Below, piece after piece: positions 11,172-24,252 of a stretch of DNA of 64,000 bases. The stretch is from Acanthopleura granulata. Its lineage: Eukaryota > Mollusca > Polyplacophora > Chitonida > Chitonidae. The position numbers were made by a program, and so were the translations under genes. The notes beneath the pieces were generated by a model, which had not been told where the DNA came from, searched no databases, and saw only the letters and a program-made list of their open reading frames with translations. Location: assembly GCA_016165875.1 (NCBI GenBank), contig JABBOT010000010.1:12859357-12923356 (forward strand). Direction: 5' to 3'. Numbering within the stretch: position 1 is the stretch's first letter; each line of letters starts with the position of its first letter.

Positions 11172-13759
11172 AATCATGTCTTGTGAGAAAACCAAGCGGG
11201 ATTCTCCAAAGGGTACAGTGCAGTGGATCATATATCTACATTAAATAGTAATAGTTGATTTATTTCTCGCTCAGAAGGAGAGACTATTTTGTGCTTTAAA
11301 TTTATTGACTACCAAACTGTGTTTGATAGAGCATGGAGATCAGCTTTTTAGAGAAAGTTGACATACCGGTGCTAATCCGGATAAGGGAAAGGTGTTTGAT
11401 GGGCGCAAAATATGTGTAGCAACATGAAATTATCGATTGAAGTTAATTCAAGTTGAATTCAAACTTTCAGTGCTGTGTTAGACAAAAGAAGCTGTAGCTA
11501 TCACTTTTTCCCTTGTTTATGAAAGACCGTGTAACGTTTTTATACTCTCAGTATAGTGATGGAAAGGATGTGGTCTCGAATTCACGAAATTTCCTAAGGT
11601 CAATAAATTGCTTAAGTCATCAGTTTTAACTTAAATGAAGTGTTTCTCGAAAATCCCAAGTCGTACGCTACACACACATAAGCACTTTGTCGTGATCCCG
11701 GACACTAACATGAGACGATATTAATATTTTTTCATAGTGATGTTCATTTTATATGTTGAAGATATGGTAATATGTGCTGAAAGTGCAGAATGTTGACAAA
11801 TGTCCCACGACTATTTGTCGTTGTATTGTAATCGCGGGGAACTGTTTCATAATGTCCCCAAAACGAAAATTGGTAAGTTAAGAAAGAAACTTGCAAAAGA
11901 TGTAAATCTATCATACCAAGGTCAGCCAGGCTGGAGAAGTTGGATGATTAAGGTGCCACATTTTTATTTCATTCATCAGAATGTATGTAATCAGTGGCGG
12001 CTGACTGAAGTTGGTCTGTTCTTAGCCATACTCAGAGATATTAGATTACATGGGTTTACTATGTTCAAATGGCAAAGTATGTAATAAGTTCTACTCTGAT
12101 GTAGAATGTAAGATATTTAACTGATCTAAGAGTTAAATTCATGTCATTGTATTATCCACCAATCAGGACAATGTATCACTTTGCTTAGCTGTTAAATGGA
12201 AAAAACCAAAGCGCTGCACACACTTGCATCTACATGTAGCTTGTATGAACAAAGTGGCCTTCAATATTTCAAGTATTTGAGGGTTGAACTCAGTTCTTGA
12301 TCGCACGAGTCGAAATCTTGTATCCGCCATACTATTCCTATAATTTTATTATTATACAGACCTATGATAAGGATGAGTAATGAAATAAATGAAATGAAAA
12401 TGAAATAGAAAGAAAAGTCAGTGTTCTGCGAAAAAGATAATGGTCAAAGGGGAGGTTATGGCCTCAACCTATAGTGGACCTACATAGGGCAATGGCTGAA
12501 TGTATGTATGAGTCTGTTTGGGAGGTCATCTTGTCAGGAAAATCGTCAAAGGGTTGGCTCGACGCCAAACAGTCTTATTTTTGGCAGAGCATGACACAAA
12601 ATCAACCAAAATCAAGATAAAAATAAAACAATATACATAGGCTACTTTTAAAATTGGGAAAAGCTCATGACGTCAAAACTGACTGCCAAAAACCATAACT
12701 TTTGAAGCCAGAAAAAACATGTCAGTAATTATTTACAATTATACTGATACAATGGGAAATTAGTAAACACCCTTCCCGCCTTTAACAAAGGGGTCCAAAG
12801 CCGTGTACTCCTTTTGTTCTTTCTTTGATTACGTCACACTTCTAGGTGCATGTGTGCTCAGAAAGCACTTAAGAAGTACACAAACCCTTGCAGCATTACA
12901 GCATGCAGAAAACCATACATTTGGACCCTTCGGAGTAGCCCGTCAGACTCTCCCATTTTGCGTAAAGGTACAGGACCCATACAGTATGAAACTTAACAAA
13001 TCACACTTGAATGTAAAATAGGTGTAAACTTATCAGTATCAAAACGGTCATTAACTTAAACCCAAACCTTACAATCAAGCTAGCATAGCCTACAGGAAAA
13101 ACCATGACACGCTAATGTTAAAATATTGACTGCATTAATACCAGGGTAACCATTGTGTGTTTATGTTTCTGTTTGTCATTTTTACGCCCTGTTGTTTTTG
13201 TCTTGTAGGCTCTCTACAAGTTGTTTTGATATTTTCCTCTAGTAAATATGTCTCTCATATGAACATCACCGATGACTTTTAGAATCTACCACAAGTTTGA
13301 TTCCTTGCTTAAACTGGCGTAATATTTTTTCTCAAATATACGAAGTCGCCTTGCTGATTGTTATGTCAGTCAAAATCCAAAATAAGCATGCCATGTCTGG
13401 AGAGGCAAGTATATCATGAAAGCGTTATGTGTATCTCGGTAAATCACTTCTCATCATCATTCACGTCTTATCAAACAAAAAGCATGTGTCTGTGTGAGTA
13501 TAATTATTACTAGTTATTTTCCGACCCTCCGCGTATCAGCAATCGTGTCTTGCATGTTCCAGGTTTAAAACTCCTTTAATCTAATCAGTCGATTATGACA
13601 CGAAGTGACCGGGAAAAAATGGAACACTGTTGCATGGGCACACTATGTATCACACACCATGAGTGGAACTGAAAACCAACTTTAATCTCTTTTCCAACCG
13701 ATACAGATGTAAATGCGATTATAAACCCCAAGTATTTCTTCGAATGGCTACTGGAGTTT
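11172..13759. other. Non-coding stretch without recognised features
   Basis: An ATG-led open frame at 11800-12084 contains a good splice-donor-like G/GTAAGT (11873) but matches no family I recognise, so it is left uncalled. A CRE palindrome lies at 12668. There is no tandem array or terminal-repeat element. Confidence 0.45.
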
Positions 13760-13760
13760 A

Positions 13761-13805
13761 TGTGTGTGTATATATATACATATATCTATATATATATATA
13801 TACAC
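13761..13805 (+). repeat. TG/TA microsatellite
   Basis: A short (TG)n run leads into (TA)n interrupted by CA and CT dinucleotides, then TACACACCC. Simple-sequence DNA that is likely to be polymorphic. Confidence 0.9.
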
Positions 13806-15548
13806 ACCCATGCTATTCTGAATTTGTGAATTAAATTCTGACGTAATGATCCCTGCTCGTTTAATCGTTGAGATTTTATGCATAGCTATAACGATGCTTG
13901 AAATTCCGACTTTCCCCTTCAGCACATAAGTATTTAATGGAATAAATGCAAGCATTGTCCAAGGCCAGCGTTTATGGAGACTTTAACAAAAGTCCACCAA
14001 TAAAACAATGGGGGAAATTAAATAGGCTTTTAGTTACGTTTTACCAGATACGTGAAATCGAACGCTTTCTCAATGATACAGCAAGATAGCTTTTGAAGTG
14101 TTAGAAACCATACCTGAATACATTCTACTTGTTAACAGAGTGCTATTGTAATTGTTACTTGTTTAATACATTCGTGATGTCCATGGGTATAGTCATACCA
14201 TTAGGATAAGGTTCACTATTATTGTTTGTTCGTATTACACATATAGTGCCTTAATCATATGCACGTTCTTCTTTCCGATGACTCATCAACACAGACAACC
14301 GATCGTCTTACACAAGTAGCTAGCGGCTTATCATACGTTTTTGTACAGGAATCAGTGTCAAATATTATGTTGTAACAGGGTTTGGAGATTTGGGATTTCG
14401 AACGTGTTTTCTCAGTTGGTGGATAAATACCGGCTTTCACATTTAGATTCAACTTTACTCAATTGTAGAGACAAAAAAGTTAATTCCTTACTGTTTTAGT
14501 TGTATTTATTGATTTGATCAGTTTTAATTTACTTCTTTACTTGATCGTTGTTTGACTCAAATGGGACTTAGGGTAAATGTTTAGGCTTGAAAGTCAGATT
14601 GAAAAGAATTCCAATCTACAGCAATGTGCAAACCCAACAGAATAAAACAAAAGACCAGACAATTCAGTTAAACTTTTAAATAGAGACTTTTCATTGTTAC
14701 TGGATGCAGTTTCCGACGTCTGGAAATCGGAAGACACTCTGCAAAGACAGTAGGACAATTTGCGGTAAAAGAGCCATAAAACGCTATGTTTGCTGTGACT
14801 TTAGTCGTCTGTTGTCCATCCAGGCAGAACAAAATTATCTTATTCCACGCCACATTACACAATTGACAGATAGTCCAGTTAACTTCCTTGCATATTGAAG
14901 AAGCCATATGCAGAACATAAGTAAATTAACGCCTATTACACACGCTCTACAAGTAATTAAGTTTTACCATTATTCTTCAACAAAAACAAAACGTCAACAT
15001 CTTGTTTTTTACAGTTGTAAATTTGACAGGCTTCTTTTAACCATTTCACTTGTTTGATTTCAATGAGTTATCTAAATTCCTAAAAGAACGATGTGAGGTA
15101 AGTTGTTCGAAATCTTTTGGCCAGATTAAAACAAAACTGTGATACTGAACTATGTTAGAAGGCTCTCTATACATTAGAAGCGAAAAAAGCAAAAGAAAGA
15201 ACTTATCTGCATGGTATGTAGAAGAGGCTTTAAGAGACAGTGCTATCATAGTGTTCAGTCTTTCTTTACGTTAACTTGGTATCCCAAGTTACAAAGACAG
15301 GAAAAGTGTCGGCCATAATTTTCAAAAAGTTGTGCACAAAAACATTTCCTCAAAGAAATTTTGAAGGCAAAACGTGTGTGATATTAAAAAAGGGCAACTC
15401 GTTGTTTAAATGAAAATGTAATATAAAAAAAACTATAATAAAAAGAGGCGAAATTGGTAAGCTCATTCCTGACGTTTTGCGTTGATCTGCAGTGTACCTA
15501 TATATCTTTTAGCACAGTGAAACACATATAAGGACAAATAATAGGCAA
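13806..15548. other. Non-coding stretch
   Basis: Only short open frames on both strands, none recognised. No repeat array is evident by eye. Confidence 0.45.
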
Positions 15549-16500
15549 CATGGAACAAACATGGACCTACATTCGGCATTATGGAATAGGAGAATATGGC
15601 CGAACAAATACCTTATGGAGCAGTCAACAATCTGGACTGAACAGAAACGATCACATGGACCAAGTAAATATTTCCTCGATAGACAAATAAAAAGAGGACA
15701 GAGAAAGAGGGTGTGTTTAACTTAACAACAACAAATGATTTGTCATATAAAAGAACAACCATTAACCAGTATACCTCTAGGATCGAAGGGGAGCGAAAAA
15801 GAAAACCCAAAGGGTGTACAAACAACACAACAAGCATCAACTGAAATGAGAACGGCCCGGCAAAAATAACAACAGGCTTTATGTAACGAGAAAAAAAACC
15901 CAGACAATAAGTCTAACAGAATGAACAAGACCGGATAGAGCTCAACAAGAACGAACTGTTCGCAAGTAACGAGCAAAAGTAAACGACAGTCGTCATGGAA
16001 CGAACTGACGACTGACAAAATAACCCCCATGGAGGGAACAAAGACAGACAAAAGGCCTCACACAACGAACAAGAATGAATAACAGACATTATGGATCAAA
16101 GAACGAAGAATAGATCTCGTGGAACGAACATGACGGACAACATGGAACGCAGATCCCATGGAAGGAACAAGAAAGGAAAATAGGCCTTATAGACCAAAAA
16201 AAGACGAAACTAGACTTCATGGAACGAATAAGGACGCAGAATAGGCCTAATGAAAGGAACAAGACGAACATCAGACTTCATGGAACGAACGGATTATAGA
16301 TTTCATGGAAAGAACGAACAACACAGACCTGTAGGAACGAACAAGAACGGACAACAGACCTTATGGAAAAACAAGATTGGACAATAGGCACCATGGAACA
16401 AAAGGGATGGCAGCCCTCTTGGAACGAGCAATAAAGGGCAACATACCTTACATAACGAGCGGACCGACAATAAACCCCACGGAAGAACGGGCAACAGAAA
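15549..16500 (-). repeat. Degenerate, irregular tandem array
   Basis: The sequence is built from variants of CATGGAACGAACAAGAACGG followed by ACAATAGRCCT. Spacing between successive TGGAACGAAC-like words is irregular, roughly 23-60 bases, so there is no single clean period. Several minus-strand frames read through it as repetitive Phe/Leu/Cys/Ser-rich peptides. These are products of the repeat, not genes. The strand label marks those long frames only. Confidence 0.75.
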
Positions 16501-17644
16501 TCATGATACATACAGGAATATACAACACACGGCCCTGTATTTGACAAGAAACCTGGTAAACTGTGTTTCCGTGCGCCTATCCGCTCCATGTAGATGTGAT
16601 ACTTCGCCGTTTATAATCTGATGTCAGATGGAAAGCTCTACACATATTCTACAGTTTTAGGGCTAGATTTTTGCGATAAGAAAGTCCAACTCAGTTAAAC
16701 CAGTGGTAGATGCTTTCCTAAGACTGAGCCACACAAATTCACACAAAATTATAAATATCGCACAGTAGTATATAAAATGACAGAACTGCACAGTGAAAGA
16801 TAAACAAACAGTTATTGTTTACTTTAATTCAACTGTTTAAGCTAGAGAACTTGAATCTAACTGAGATGCATATATTTTCTGACGTCCCCCTATTAAAGAA
16901 TTAAGATGGCCTCATAAACTACTGATGTTGCCCGTTTCAAGGACAACATTGGGTTCAGTGTTATTTGGTGATATCGAAGATGTGGTTTGCTGGCTTAGTA
17001 GTCTTAAGCGTCGCTCTCTCTCAGACGATCAGTCAGTGAGTAATAGTGTATGGTGCTCTAATCCAGTTCTGCTTGGTTTGACTGAGGTTATATCTGCCCG
17101 ATGGTTGATAGAACTTGTGCTCCGACAGCCAGTTTTTTGAGAATGGCAATGTGTTTATATATCTCTTATTCCTCTTTTTGACAGTTACTGGCTGTTTAGT
17201 GTAGAAGGGCCTTTAGCATATGACGATCGCTTGACTCTGTCTAACATTCTACAAGGAGGCGGTCACAAAGATTGCCTCCCATACCGGGGTAAGCCGTCAG
17301 TTAACTCAGGCTGTAGTCTGCTCCACCCCCAATCGATTTGACGCTGTGTACAGCAGTTGTTCATGACAGAATTGATAACCTAGGCATATCACCAAACGGT
17401 ACAGTTATGTGCTCGTCTAACACGTGAGTATCTTTCCGTATACGAACCGCTGAATAATAACTGATGATACTTTAGTATTGCATGTGCATGAATTCATAGT
17501 TACATAGGTGCGGATTTTCATTTTCGATCGCCTTCATATGAATATTATGATATACATGTGAGTGGGAATGATTATGTGTAGAATATATACATGTGCTAGC
17601 AACAATACCTTATTTATTTATAACAGTTAAATGTTTTCCCTTTA
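16501..17644. other. Non-coding stretch
   Basis: No recognisable gene. One 71-codon plus-strand frame (16925-17140) has no family resemblance. No repeats noticed. Confidence 0.45.
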
Positions 17645-17835
17645 TAAGTGCCAAGCCCTTAACTAAGGCGATGGCGCGTTGAAATACAGCTCGCGCTCTT
17701 TCGGCTGTGGCCTTAAGTCAGGTACATGACGACGGGTAGTGGTTTCCTCAAGTTTCCTCCAGACATAAATATCAAAGGCGTCATAGGAGTGGAAATAATT
17801 CATTCAACAACAATTCGAAACCTTATGGAATACGA
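17645..17835 (+). mobile_element. Degenerate SINE-like fragment (second type)
   Basis: Words in order: CCAAGCCCTTAACTAAGGCG, GCGTTGAAATACAGCTCGCG, CTCTTTCGGCTGTGGCCTTA, then GTTTCCTCAAGTTTCCTCC and a GGCGTCATAGGAGTGGAAAT end. The TTTCCTC/TTTCCTCC block and the GTCATANGAGTGAAAT-like 3' part resemble the 3' core of the main SINE in this window, while the 5' part differs. I read it as a diverged SINE with a different head. The family is not identified. Confidence 0.45.
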
Positions 17836-18504
17836 CTGCAACTGAAGACTTGACCAGATTTATTTATTTAGTTATCGATCTCTTCGGAAAATTGTTTCAC
17901 ATAGGGTTCACGACAGACATGTGTTAACGTTGGTCTGGTCTCATTGTAACGTTAGCCTTGTTTCAAGAGGAATAGGATTTATCGTTGGTCTGCTTTCACG
18001 TTGGCCTGGTTTCCAGAAGAGAGGTTTTAACGTCGGTCAGTTTCATTGGCGGTCAGTTGGAGGGAAAATGAAAGCAGTTTGCTCCTGGAAAGAGACGCGA
18101 AGACGTAGCGAAAGCAGTGGTGACATTTGAGGGCACTTACCTGAATTAAAATGTACTATGCCTTTGAGTGTCGCTCTGTAGGCAAATAGACCAAAACTGT
18201 TATATATCATCACGTGAAATAACTGCATATACAAGACAATGGCGAGAAATAAGACAAATTTGGAGAATCCAATTGTCATGTTGTAAGCTACTGGACATCT
18301 GTCCTACCGTTCCAGGATGGCACAGTGCTTAGGTAAACTTTCAGAGGACCTGAACAACCGTAACTTTTCTCAAGAGTTACGTCATATTATCGTGTAATAC
18401 ACAGGCATATGCCAGAACCAGCGAGAGTTGAAGAAAACGTCAAGAAAACGCCCGGTGTAGAATGCGGCACTTTTTGAGACTAGAGCGAGTCAAAGTTAGC
18501 CTCA

Positions 18505-19705
18505 GAAGTGCCGTATTCTTCAACTGGAGTACGTGCTGTGCATCAGAGGTGTCGAAATCTTCAACCAGAGTCCGTTTTGTGACAAAGAAATACTGAAATC
18601 TTCAACTGGAGTACATGCTGTGCATCAGAAGGGCCGAAATATTCAACTAGAGTCCGTTTCTTCCGACAACAAGTGCCGAAATCTTTAACTGAAGTAAGTC
18701 TCCAGTTACTGTAAGTAAGAAGTGCCGTTTCTAAACTGGGGGCGTCTTGTGCAACAGAATTGCCCAAATCTTCACCTGCCGTTCGTTGCCTCGAAAGCGC
18801 GGTATTCTTTAGCTGGAGTACCTCTGGTGTGTCGAAATCTTCAAATGGCGTCTTTTTATGCTCAAGAGATGCCAAAATCTTCAACTGGGGGTACGTCCTG
18901 TGCCTTGGAAATGCCTAGAACTTCAACTGGTGCACCTCTTGTATCCTCGAAATGCCGAAATCTTCAACTGGAGTCTGCCTTGTGTCCCAGAAATGCCGTA
19001 ATCTTCAACTGGTGTTTTCTAACCTGGTTTTTTTTCAACTGGTTTTTTAACCTGGAAATGTCTTAATCTTCAATTTGTGTCCCAGAAATGTCGAAATCTT
19101 CAACTGGTGTCTGACTTGTGCCTTAGAAATGCTGAAACTTTCAACTGGTATCCGTTTTAATTTTGAGCCAGACATCCGAAATTTTTAACATGTGTCTGTC
19201 TAGTGTTCCAGAAATGAAGAAATCTTCAACTGGTTTCCGATGTGTGCCCCAGTAATCCCGAACTTTTAAAACTGTATCTGTCTTGTGCCCTGGAAATGCT
19301 GAAACCTTCAGCTGATATCTGTCTTGTGTCCTAAAATACCGAAATCTTCAACTGTTATCCGTCTTGTACCTCGTAAATGCCGAGCTTCAAATTGTGTCTG
19401 TTTTATGTCCCAGAGATGTTAATTCAGTTGGCGTCTTTGGCATCATAAATGCCGAAACCTTCCACTGGTGCCCGTGCTGTCCCATATATGCCGAATCTTC
19501 AGCTGGTGCCCGTTTTGTGTCCCAAAATGCCGAAATCTTCAACTCAGAAGTGCCAAAAATCTTCAACTGGCGTCTGTTTTGTGCCCCAGGTATGCCGAAA
19601 TCTTCCAATGGTGTCCGTCTTGTTCCCCAGACATGCCGAAATCATCAACTTGTATTCGTCTTAACTATTTCCCAGAATTGTCACAGTCTTTGACTGAATG
19701 CAACC
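18505..19705 (+). repeat. Minisatellite, about 41-bp unit, about 29 degenerate copies
   Basis: The repeated core is GCCGAAATCTTCAACTGGTG followed by TCYGTCTTGTGCCCCAGAAAT. The core CTTCAACTG recurs throughout, with unit-length variation from small indels. Short open frames in several phases translate as the same repeated peptide motifs and are not genes. Divergence between units is high, indicating an old array. Confidence 0.92.
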
Positions 19706-20106
19706 TAGTATCCAGTTCCATTTGGACATTTGCTTTTTTCACGGTATACTTTTCTCAGTTCTTGTAAGTTTCAAAGCTCTAGCGTTTTTTTTTTTTCCTT
19801 TCTTACCTCAGGCCTACGTCTTCGACATTTGAGATTCAGTAAGGCCGGAAAAATGTATAGATAATTTTTAGGTACCCAAACCTGTATTTTACTTCACATT
19901 TATGTTCAGACTGATCTAGATCGCACTATTATAGTAGGACTAAGTCCCTCAGTCGTGTTTGTCCTGCAACCACTCCCATACAGAAGTGTATAAAACACTG
20001 GCGCCAAAGCCTCTCCCTGGCTCATGCCAGAAAAAGTTATTCTCGAGTCTCATCGACCTTGGACCAATCAAATCGCAAGCTCGGGTTAATTAATTAATTA
20101 ATTAAT

Positions 20107-20178
20107 CTATTTATTTATTTATTTAACTGGTGCTAACGCCGGGAATATTAACCCATACGACGTCGACCAGTCGGTCTT
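20107..20178 (-). mobile_element. SINE 3'-end fragment, minus strand
   Basis: On the plus strand this reads TTTATTTATTTATTT, then GGTGCTAACGCCGGGAATATT, then CCATACGACGTCGACCAG. Reverse complemented it matches the SINE 3' region: the CTGGCCGCCGTCGTAT core, AATATTC, GGCGTAAAACACC and the AAATAAATAAA tail. Only the tail end is kept. Confidence 0.6.
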
Positions 20179-20670
20179 TGAAGATTTAACGCGTTGCGTT
20201 AACATTATACAATTGCGGCGAGTCAATTTGACATGAAAACGGAAAGTGAAGTCAAAATAAATCGTTGCGCTGGGCCTTCATAAAAACAGTACATTAGTGT
20301 ATGTTTTGCACATATGATGACATTTTGTTGACGTAATAAACTCCTCACACTGAACATTCCTATCCTATCGCGAGTGTGACCAAAGCCGACACATGACCTG
20401 GAGAGCTGGAATGGCGTAACAGTGTTTTCGAACAAGGCGCCTGAAGTTACAGGCAGTTCTAAAGAGTTATCTCCCTTCCATTTACCATTCATCGTCAGTG
20501 AAACGACATGGATATGGCCTAGGCATACATAAAAGCATGTCAGTACTGCTGTGGTTTTCCTGATATGGGTCTGATAATATGGAGCCTGATTATATGGACC
20601 CTGATAATCCATACGGGTTTATTCATTGTTTAGGCTACTGGATGAAATGGCAATAAGTTAGGGTACATTT

Positions 20671-20798
20671 CACGCCCAGTCTCTACCAGATGTGGTAGAC
20701 ATTTAGACAACTTCTCACCCAGTCTCTACCAGATTGGGTAGACATATAGACAATTTCACGCCAAGTCTGTACCAGATGTGGTCACATTTAGACAATCA
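20671..20798 (+). repeat. Tandem repeat, 41-45-bp unit, 3 copies
   Basis: Three units begin CACGCCCAGTCTCTACCAGA (20671), CACCCAGTCTCTACCAGATT (20716) and CACGCCAAGTCTGTACCAGA (20757). Each continues with a GGTAGACATTTAGACAA-like end. Confidence 0.9.
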
Positions 20799-21140
20799 AG
20801 CAGATGGTTCAGTGAATCGGAATATAAAAACATGTATTGTTGTGACCTGGATCTACTATATGATGCATACAGATTATTCCGATAAATTCCAAACCGATAT
20901 CAGTCAGGGGCAGTGACGACGATCTGTTCTCTTTGATATCGAATAAATAGTTATGTATTTATTTATTTGATTGTTAGTTAACTGATTAAATATTTAAACT
21001 TTCATCCGTCATATCGCGGTCTTCCGGTTTAATTTCTCTTTTGGCCTACTAGGCTTATGGTGGTCCATGTTTAGGGACATGCATTTATATTTATGGTTGC
21101 CAGAAGTATATAGCAATTATCATTTTTTTTTACACATTAA

Positions 21141-21285
21141 GTAACAAGCTTAAATTCGCAATCGCATTAAAATCCCACAAGACGGCCATGTCTTCTTGAA
21201 CTCAGAGCCCTCGTGAACTGAATGACCTCAATGTTCAAAGAATATATGTCGAAAATTTAACTCACCGACCAACAGATCGAGTTAC
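21141..21285 (+). repeat. Dispersed direct repeat, copy 1 (partner at 21521)
   Basis: Shares, in the same order, AACAAGCTTAAATTCGCAAT, a GCATT word, a CATGTCTTCTTGAACTC block, then AAAATTTAACTCACCGACCA and ACAGAT with the copy at 21521-21630. Indels separate the blocks. It could be a diverged mobile-element fragment, but no ends are recognised. Confidence 0.5.
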
Positions 21286-21520
21286 AATTCTCAAGAATTG
21301 CGATATCTTACAAGAGGTCGTATATTCTTGCATTAAACCTCCCATGTTAAAGGCTACATTAGAGATTTGTGAAACTGCCAGACGGACAAACAGACAAAGT
21401 AATTTACTGAGTTCTTTTTTTTCACAGCTAACATTTTCACAACCGCATTCATACAACAAAAATATGCCAGCAGTGACGAATATGCCCGGAAACTCCATGA
21501 ACTCACGAGCTGAGAAAGTC

Positions 21521-21630
21521 TTAAACAAGCATAAATTCGCAATTGGCTGCATTCCCTGCTAAAAAAGACTATGCCCTCTTGTAGTCTGGCACATGTTAAA
21601 GTTAAAATTTGACCGACCAACAGACTGGCC
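21521..21630 (+). repeat. Dispersed direct repeat, copy 2
   Basis: Matches copy 1 (21141) at AACAAGCATAAATTCGCAAT, CTCTTGTAGTCTGG and AAAATTTGACCGACCAACAG. It lies about 380 bases downstream of copy 1 in the same orientation. Confidence 0.5.
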
Positions 21631-22726
21631 TACAGAAAAGAAGACATTTCTGTGAGCTAAAATTCACTCGAAGTAACTGTACACATTACATCAAAATTCG
21701 TTAACAAGAAGTCAGTTTTTCATGCAATATCCTAAAAATATCTGTCAGAAGTATTACTTCTACATTTTTTTTCAACTTTTTGGAAAGTAAAACAAAACTG
21801 GAACATAAGAACACCAATTAACATTTTCCAGCAAACTTTAACATCTATAAGGAGTATCACATTAAATTTTTAAATAAAACGATATTAAACAAACTTTCTA
21901 AACTGGTGTAAATCTTCAAATGTCTTGCAAAACATTTGGGAGTAATGTCCAAAATAACACAGAAGATATACATGCCCTCCATGGGCAATCTGAAGGCCTT
22001 ATTAGCTGAATTTATCGTGCTGCTCAGTGTGGTATATATCCTAGTTAATTCTACTCCACTGCGTCACCTAGCTCAACCATACACCTCTAACTTACAGAGG
22101 TAACTGATAAAGGCGAATAAAGAACAAAAAAGAACAGTTTTTCTTGGAAATTGTCAATAAGAAGTGGTAACTCGATCATGGTCCTTTTGTCCTTTTCGTA
22201 GAATCCTCGGTGCAGAGGTATAAGTGTTCTCTGACAATGCTATTTTCTCTGTCTTTGTGGAAACAGAATGGTATAATGGAGGTTTTCTCTTGTGCATTAC
22301 CGACAGCAAGATCTGTTAGTTATCCACAAGTTTGAGTAAGGATACACTACAAAGGAGCCCCGTGGTTATAACGAGAATGAAACAAGATAAGTTAAAAAAA
22401 TTTTAAAAATAATTTAATGAAAACAAATCAGTTTTGAGGCAAATTCTATATCTCTTACTAACCCCTCCTAATTTCCGGGGTTAGGTTTATGCATCCATAC
22501 CTTCAGCGGTAGGAAATCTTCGGAAATAAAGCTATCCATGAACTTACATTGAATAGTTAACGCCTTAATCAAGAATTTTTCACTTATATGAAGGCGGCAT
22601 TACAAGTTGGGTTAGTGAAACCGAAGTGCCCAGAGCACGCCGCCGCCCGGCAAACTTCTCAACTTGAAACCTTGAAACCATAGCCGTCTGTACTGGATTG
22701 GCATACGCGATCTCAGCCGTGATTTC

Positions 22727-22825
22727 ATTGGTCAAGGGTCTAACAATCGAACCCATCCCATTGACCAAGGGCCTTACAGTCGAACCAATATTATTGGTCA
22801 AGGGCCTGACAGTCGAAGTCACCAA
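22727..22825 (+). repeat. Tandem repeat, 33-bp unit, 3 copies
   Basis: Exact 33-base spacing of ATTGGTCAAGGGTCTAACA (22727), ATTGACCAAGGGCCTTACA (22760) and ATTGGTCAAGGGCCTGACA (22793), each followed by GTCGAA or ATCGAA. Units 1 and 3 carry an inverted CCAAT pentamer. Confidence 0.93.
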
Positions 22826-23335
22826 TCGCGTGCACATAAACTGTCAGCCATTATTAATATGGTGCTTACTGGTAACATACCGACCCTGCTTAGCACTGAA
22901 CCGTACGATTCATTACAACCGATACTGACTAATGTTTTCCCAAGTACACATCCATCTAATAAACCAGATACCGATGTCGAAGGCTTGACAGCGCGCATAC
23001 ACAGAACAAGTCATGTGGGGTAAATAAATACCCATGGCAATTTTTACCTGTGCTACAGTCATGCAGGTTCCATGATGCACCCAGAACTGAGCTACATTTT
23101 TGGGCATTTTTTTTCTACATTTTCTACGTTTCAGTCCATGAACAGCTGCAGGTGCCACAGAGAATCACATAAAATACACGATGTTTGCTGATTACTGTGT
23201 GACTGCAGAGGGATGCAATGCTTTAACACAGGGTATAACCTCATTAAAATCAAATCGTAAGTTCTGGCTGCGCTACGCCACTGGGATCACTGGGTCATTG
23301 TTCATCGTGTTCTGAGGACTTCTGTAAGCCCTTCG

Positions 23336-23724
23336 AGAATACGTAATGTTTAGCCAATCAGTGAGCTCGTATTATAATCGCTCGGTCAGTGCGTGGATTG
23401 TGTCGATCTTTTAAACCCCATACTCCAGCGAAAGCGCTCTTGTAATTTCGCGTACACGCTGGCATTCAGCACGAATAACACCAGCTGGTATCGTCGCCAT
23501 GTTTACGCTGAGATCGGAAATCTCTGGTCTCTGTCAAAGCAATCATCGGCCATGTCCGGAGTTTCTGACTGAAATCGAGAAGCAGTCCATTGAGTTGCTA
23601 ATCGAATGAACCCCCAGAAAACATTGACAGTGAGTCAGATCGTGTTAGCGAAGCGGCCACACGATCTGATTTTGATGAGCATGGGACAAGTACCGATTCA
23701 GTGTTTTTTGATCCAGTCGAGTAG
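23336..23724 (+). pseudogene. Possible 5' gene fragment with promoter-like upstream; identity unknown
   Basis: A CCAAT box (AGCCAATCAG, near 23352) and a CG-richer stretch precede an ATG at 23499 in a fair start context (TCGCCATG). The frame runs 37 codons to TGA at 23607 and ends in EIEKQSIELLIE. A shifted frame then stays open to TAG at 23722 and reads as an acidic Ser/Asp/Glu-rich segment ending DSVFFDPVE. The two frames look like one reading frame broken by an indel, but could also be two exons or chance. I cannot name a family. Confidence 0.3.
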
Positions 23725-23865
23725 TACATAAAACGCCAGCCATTCCTGGTATATGGTACTTATTATTATAGCATATTTAGCAGCATCCCTTATCGATTAG
23801 TGCTTGTTACTAGAGTTTCAGACGTGGCCATGCATGTACTTATAATATTTGTGATCTTCAAACTG

Positions 23866-24252
23866 TAACAGAGATTGGAGACATAACGCTGTTTTCAAAT
23901 CCGCAGCCACAACACTGTTCCCAAATCAGGAACCAAAATGGTGTTTGCAAATCCGAGCCATAAGGCTGTTTGCAAATCTGAAGCCATAATGGTGTTTGCA
24001 AATCCATAACTCTATTTGTAGACCTGGAGCCATAACGGTGTTTACATAACGCTGTTTGTAAATCTGGTGCCATAATACTGTTTGCAAATCCGGAGCCATA
24101 ACACTATTTGTAAATCTGGTGACACAATGGTGTTTGCTAACTTCCAGCAATATAAGGAAGTCTGTAAATCTGGCACCATATCTCTGTTTGTAAATCGGGA
24201 GCCAAAACGCTGTTCGCAAATGCGGAGCCATAAGGGCGCTTACAAACGGGAG
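23866..24252 (+). repeat. Minisatellite, about 27-bp unit, about 14 copies
   Basis: The core unit is TGTTTGCAAATCTGGAGCCA followed by TAAYGG, with lengths of about 26-28. The words TTTGCAAATC and GCCATAA recur throughout. The array contains octamer-like ATTTGCAAA or TTTGCAAAT in several units. Frames on both strands are repeat artefacts. Confidence 0.9.

Noticed and set aside
15613..16589. Cluster of minus-strand hydrophobic Cys/Phe-rich frames, like a membrane protein gene
   Set aside because: Underlying DNA is a degenerate CATGGAACGAACAAG array. The hydrophobicity comes from its complement, and the frames are short and overlapping.
20223..20612. 129-codon ATG-led minus-strand frame
   Set aside because: No domain, no promoter or splice support, and composition equal to surrounding non-coding DNA.
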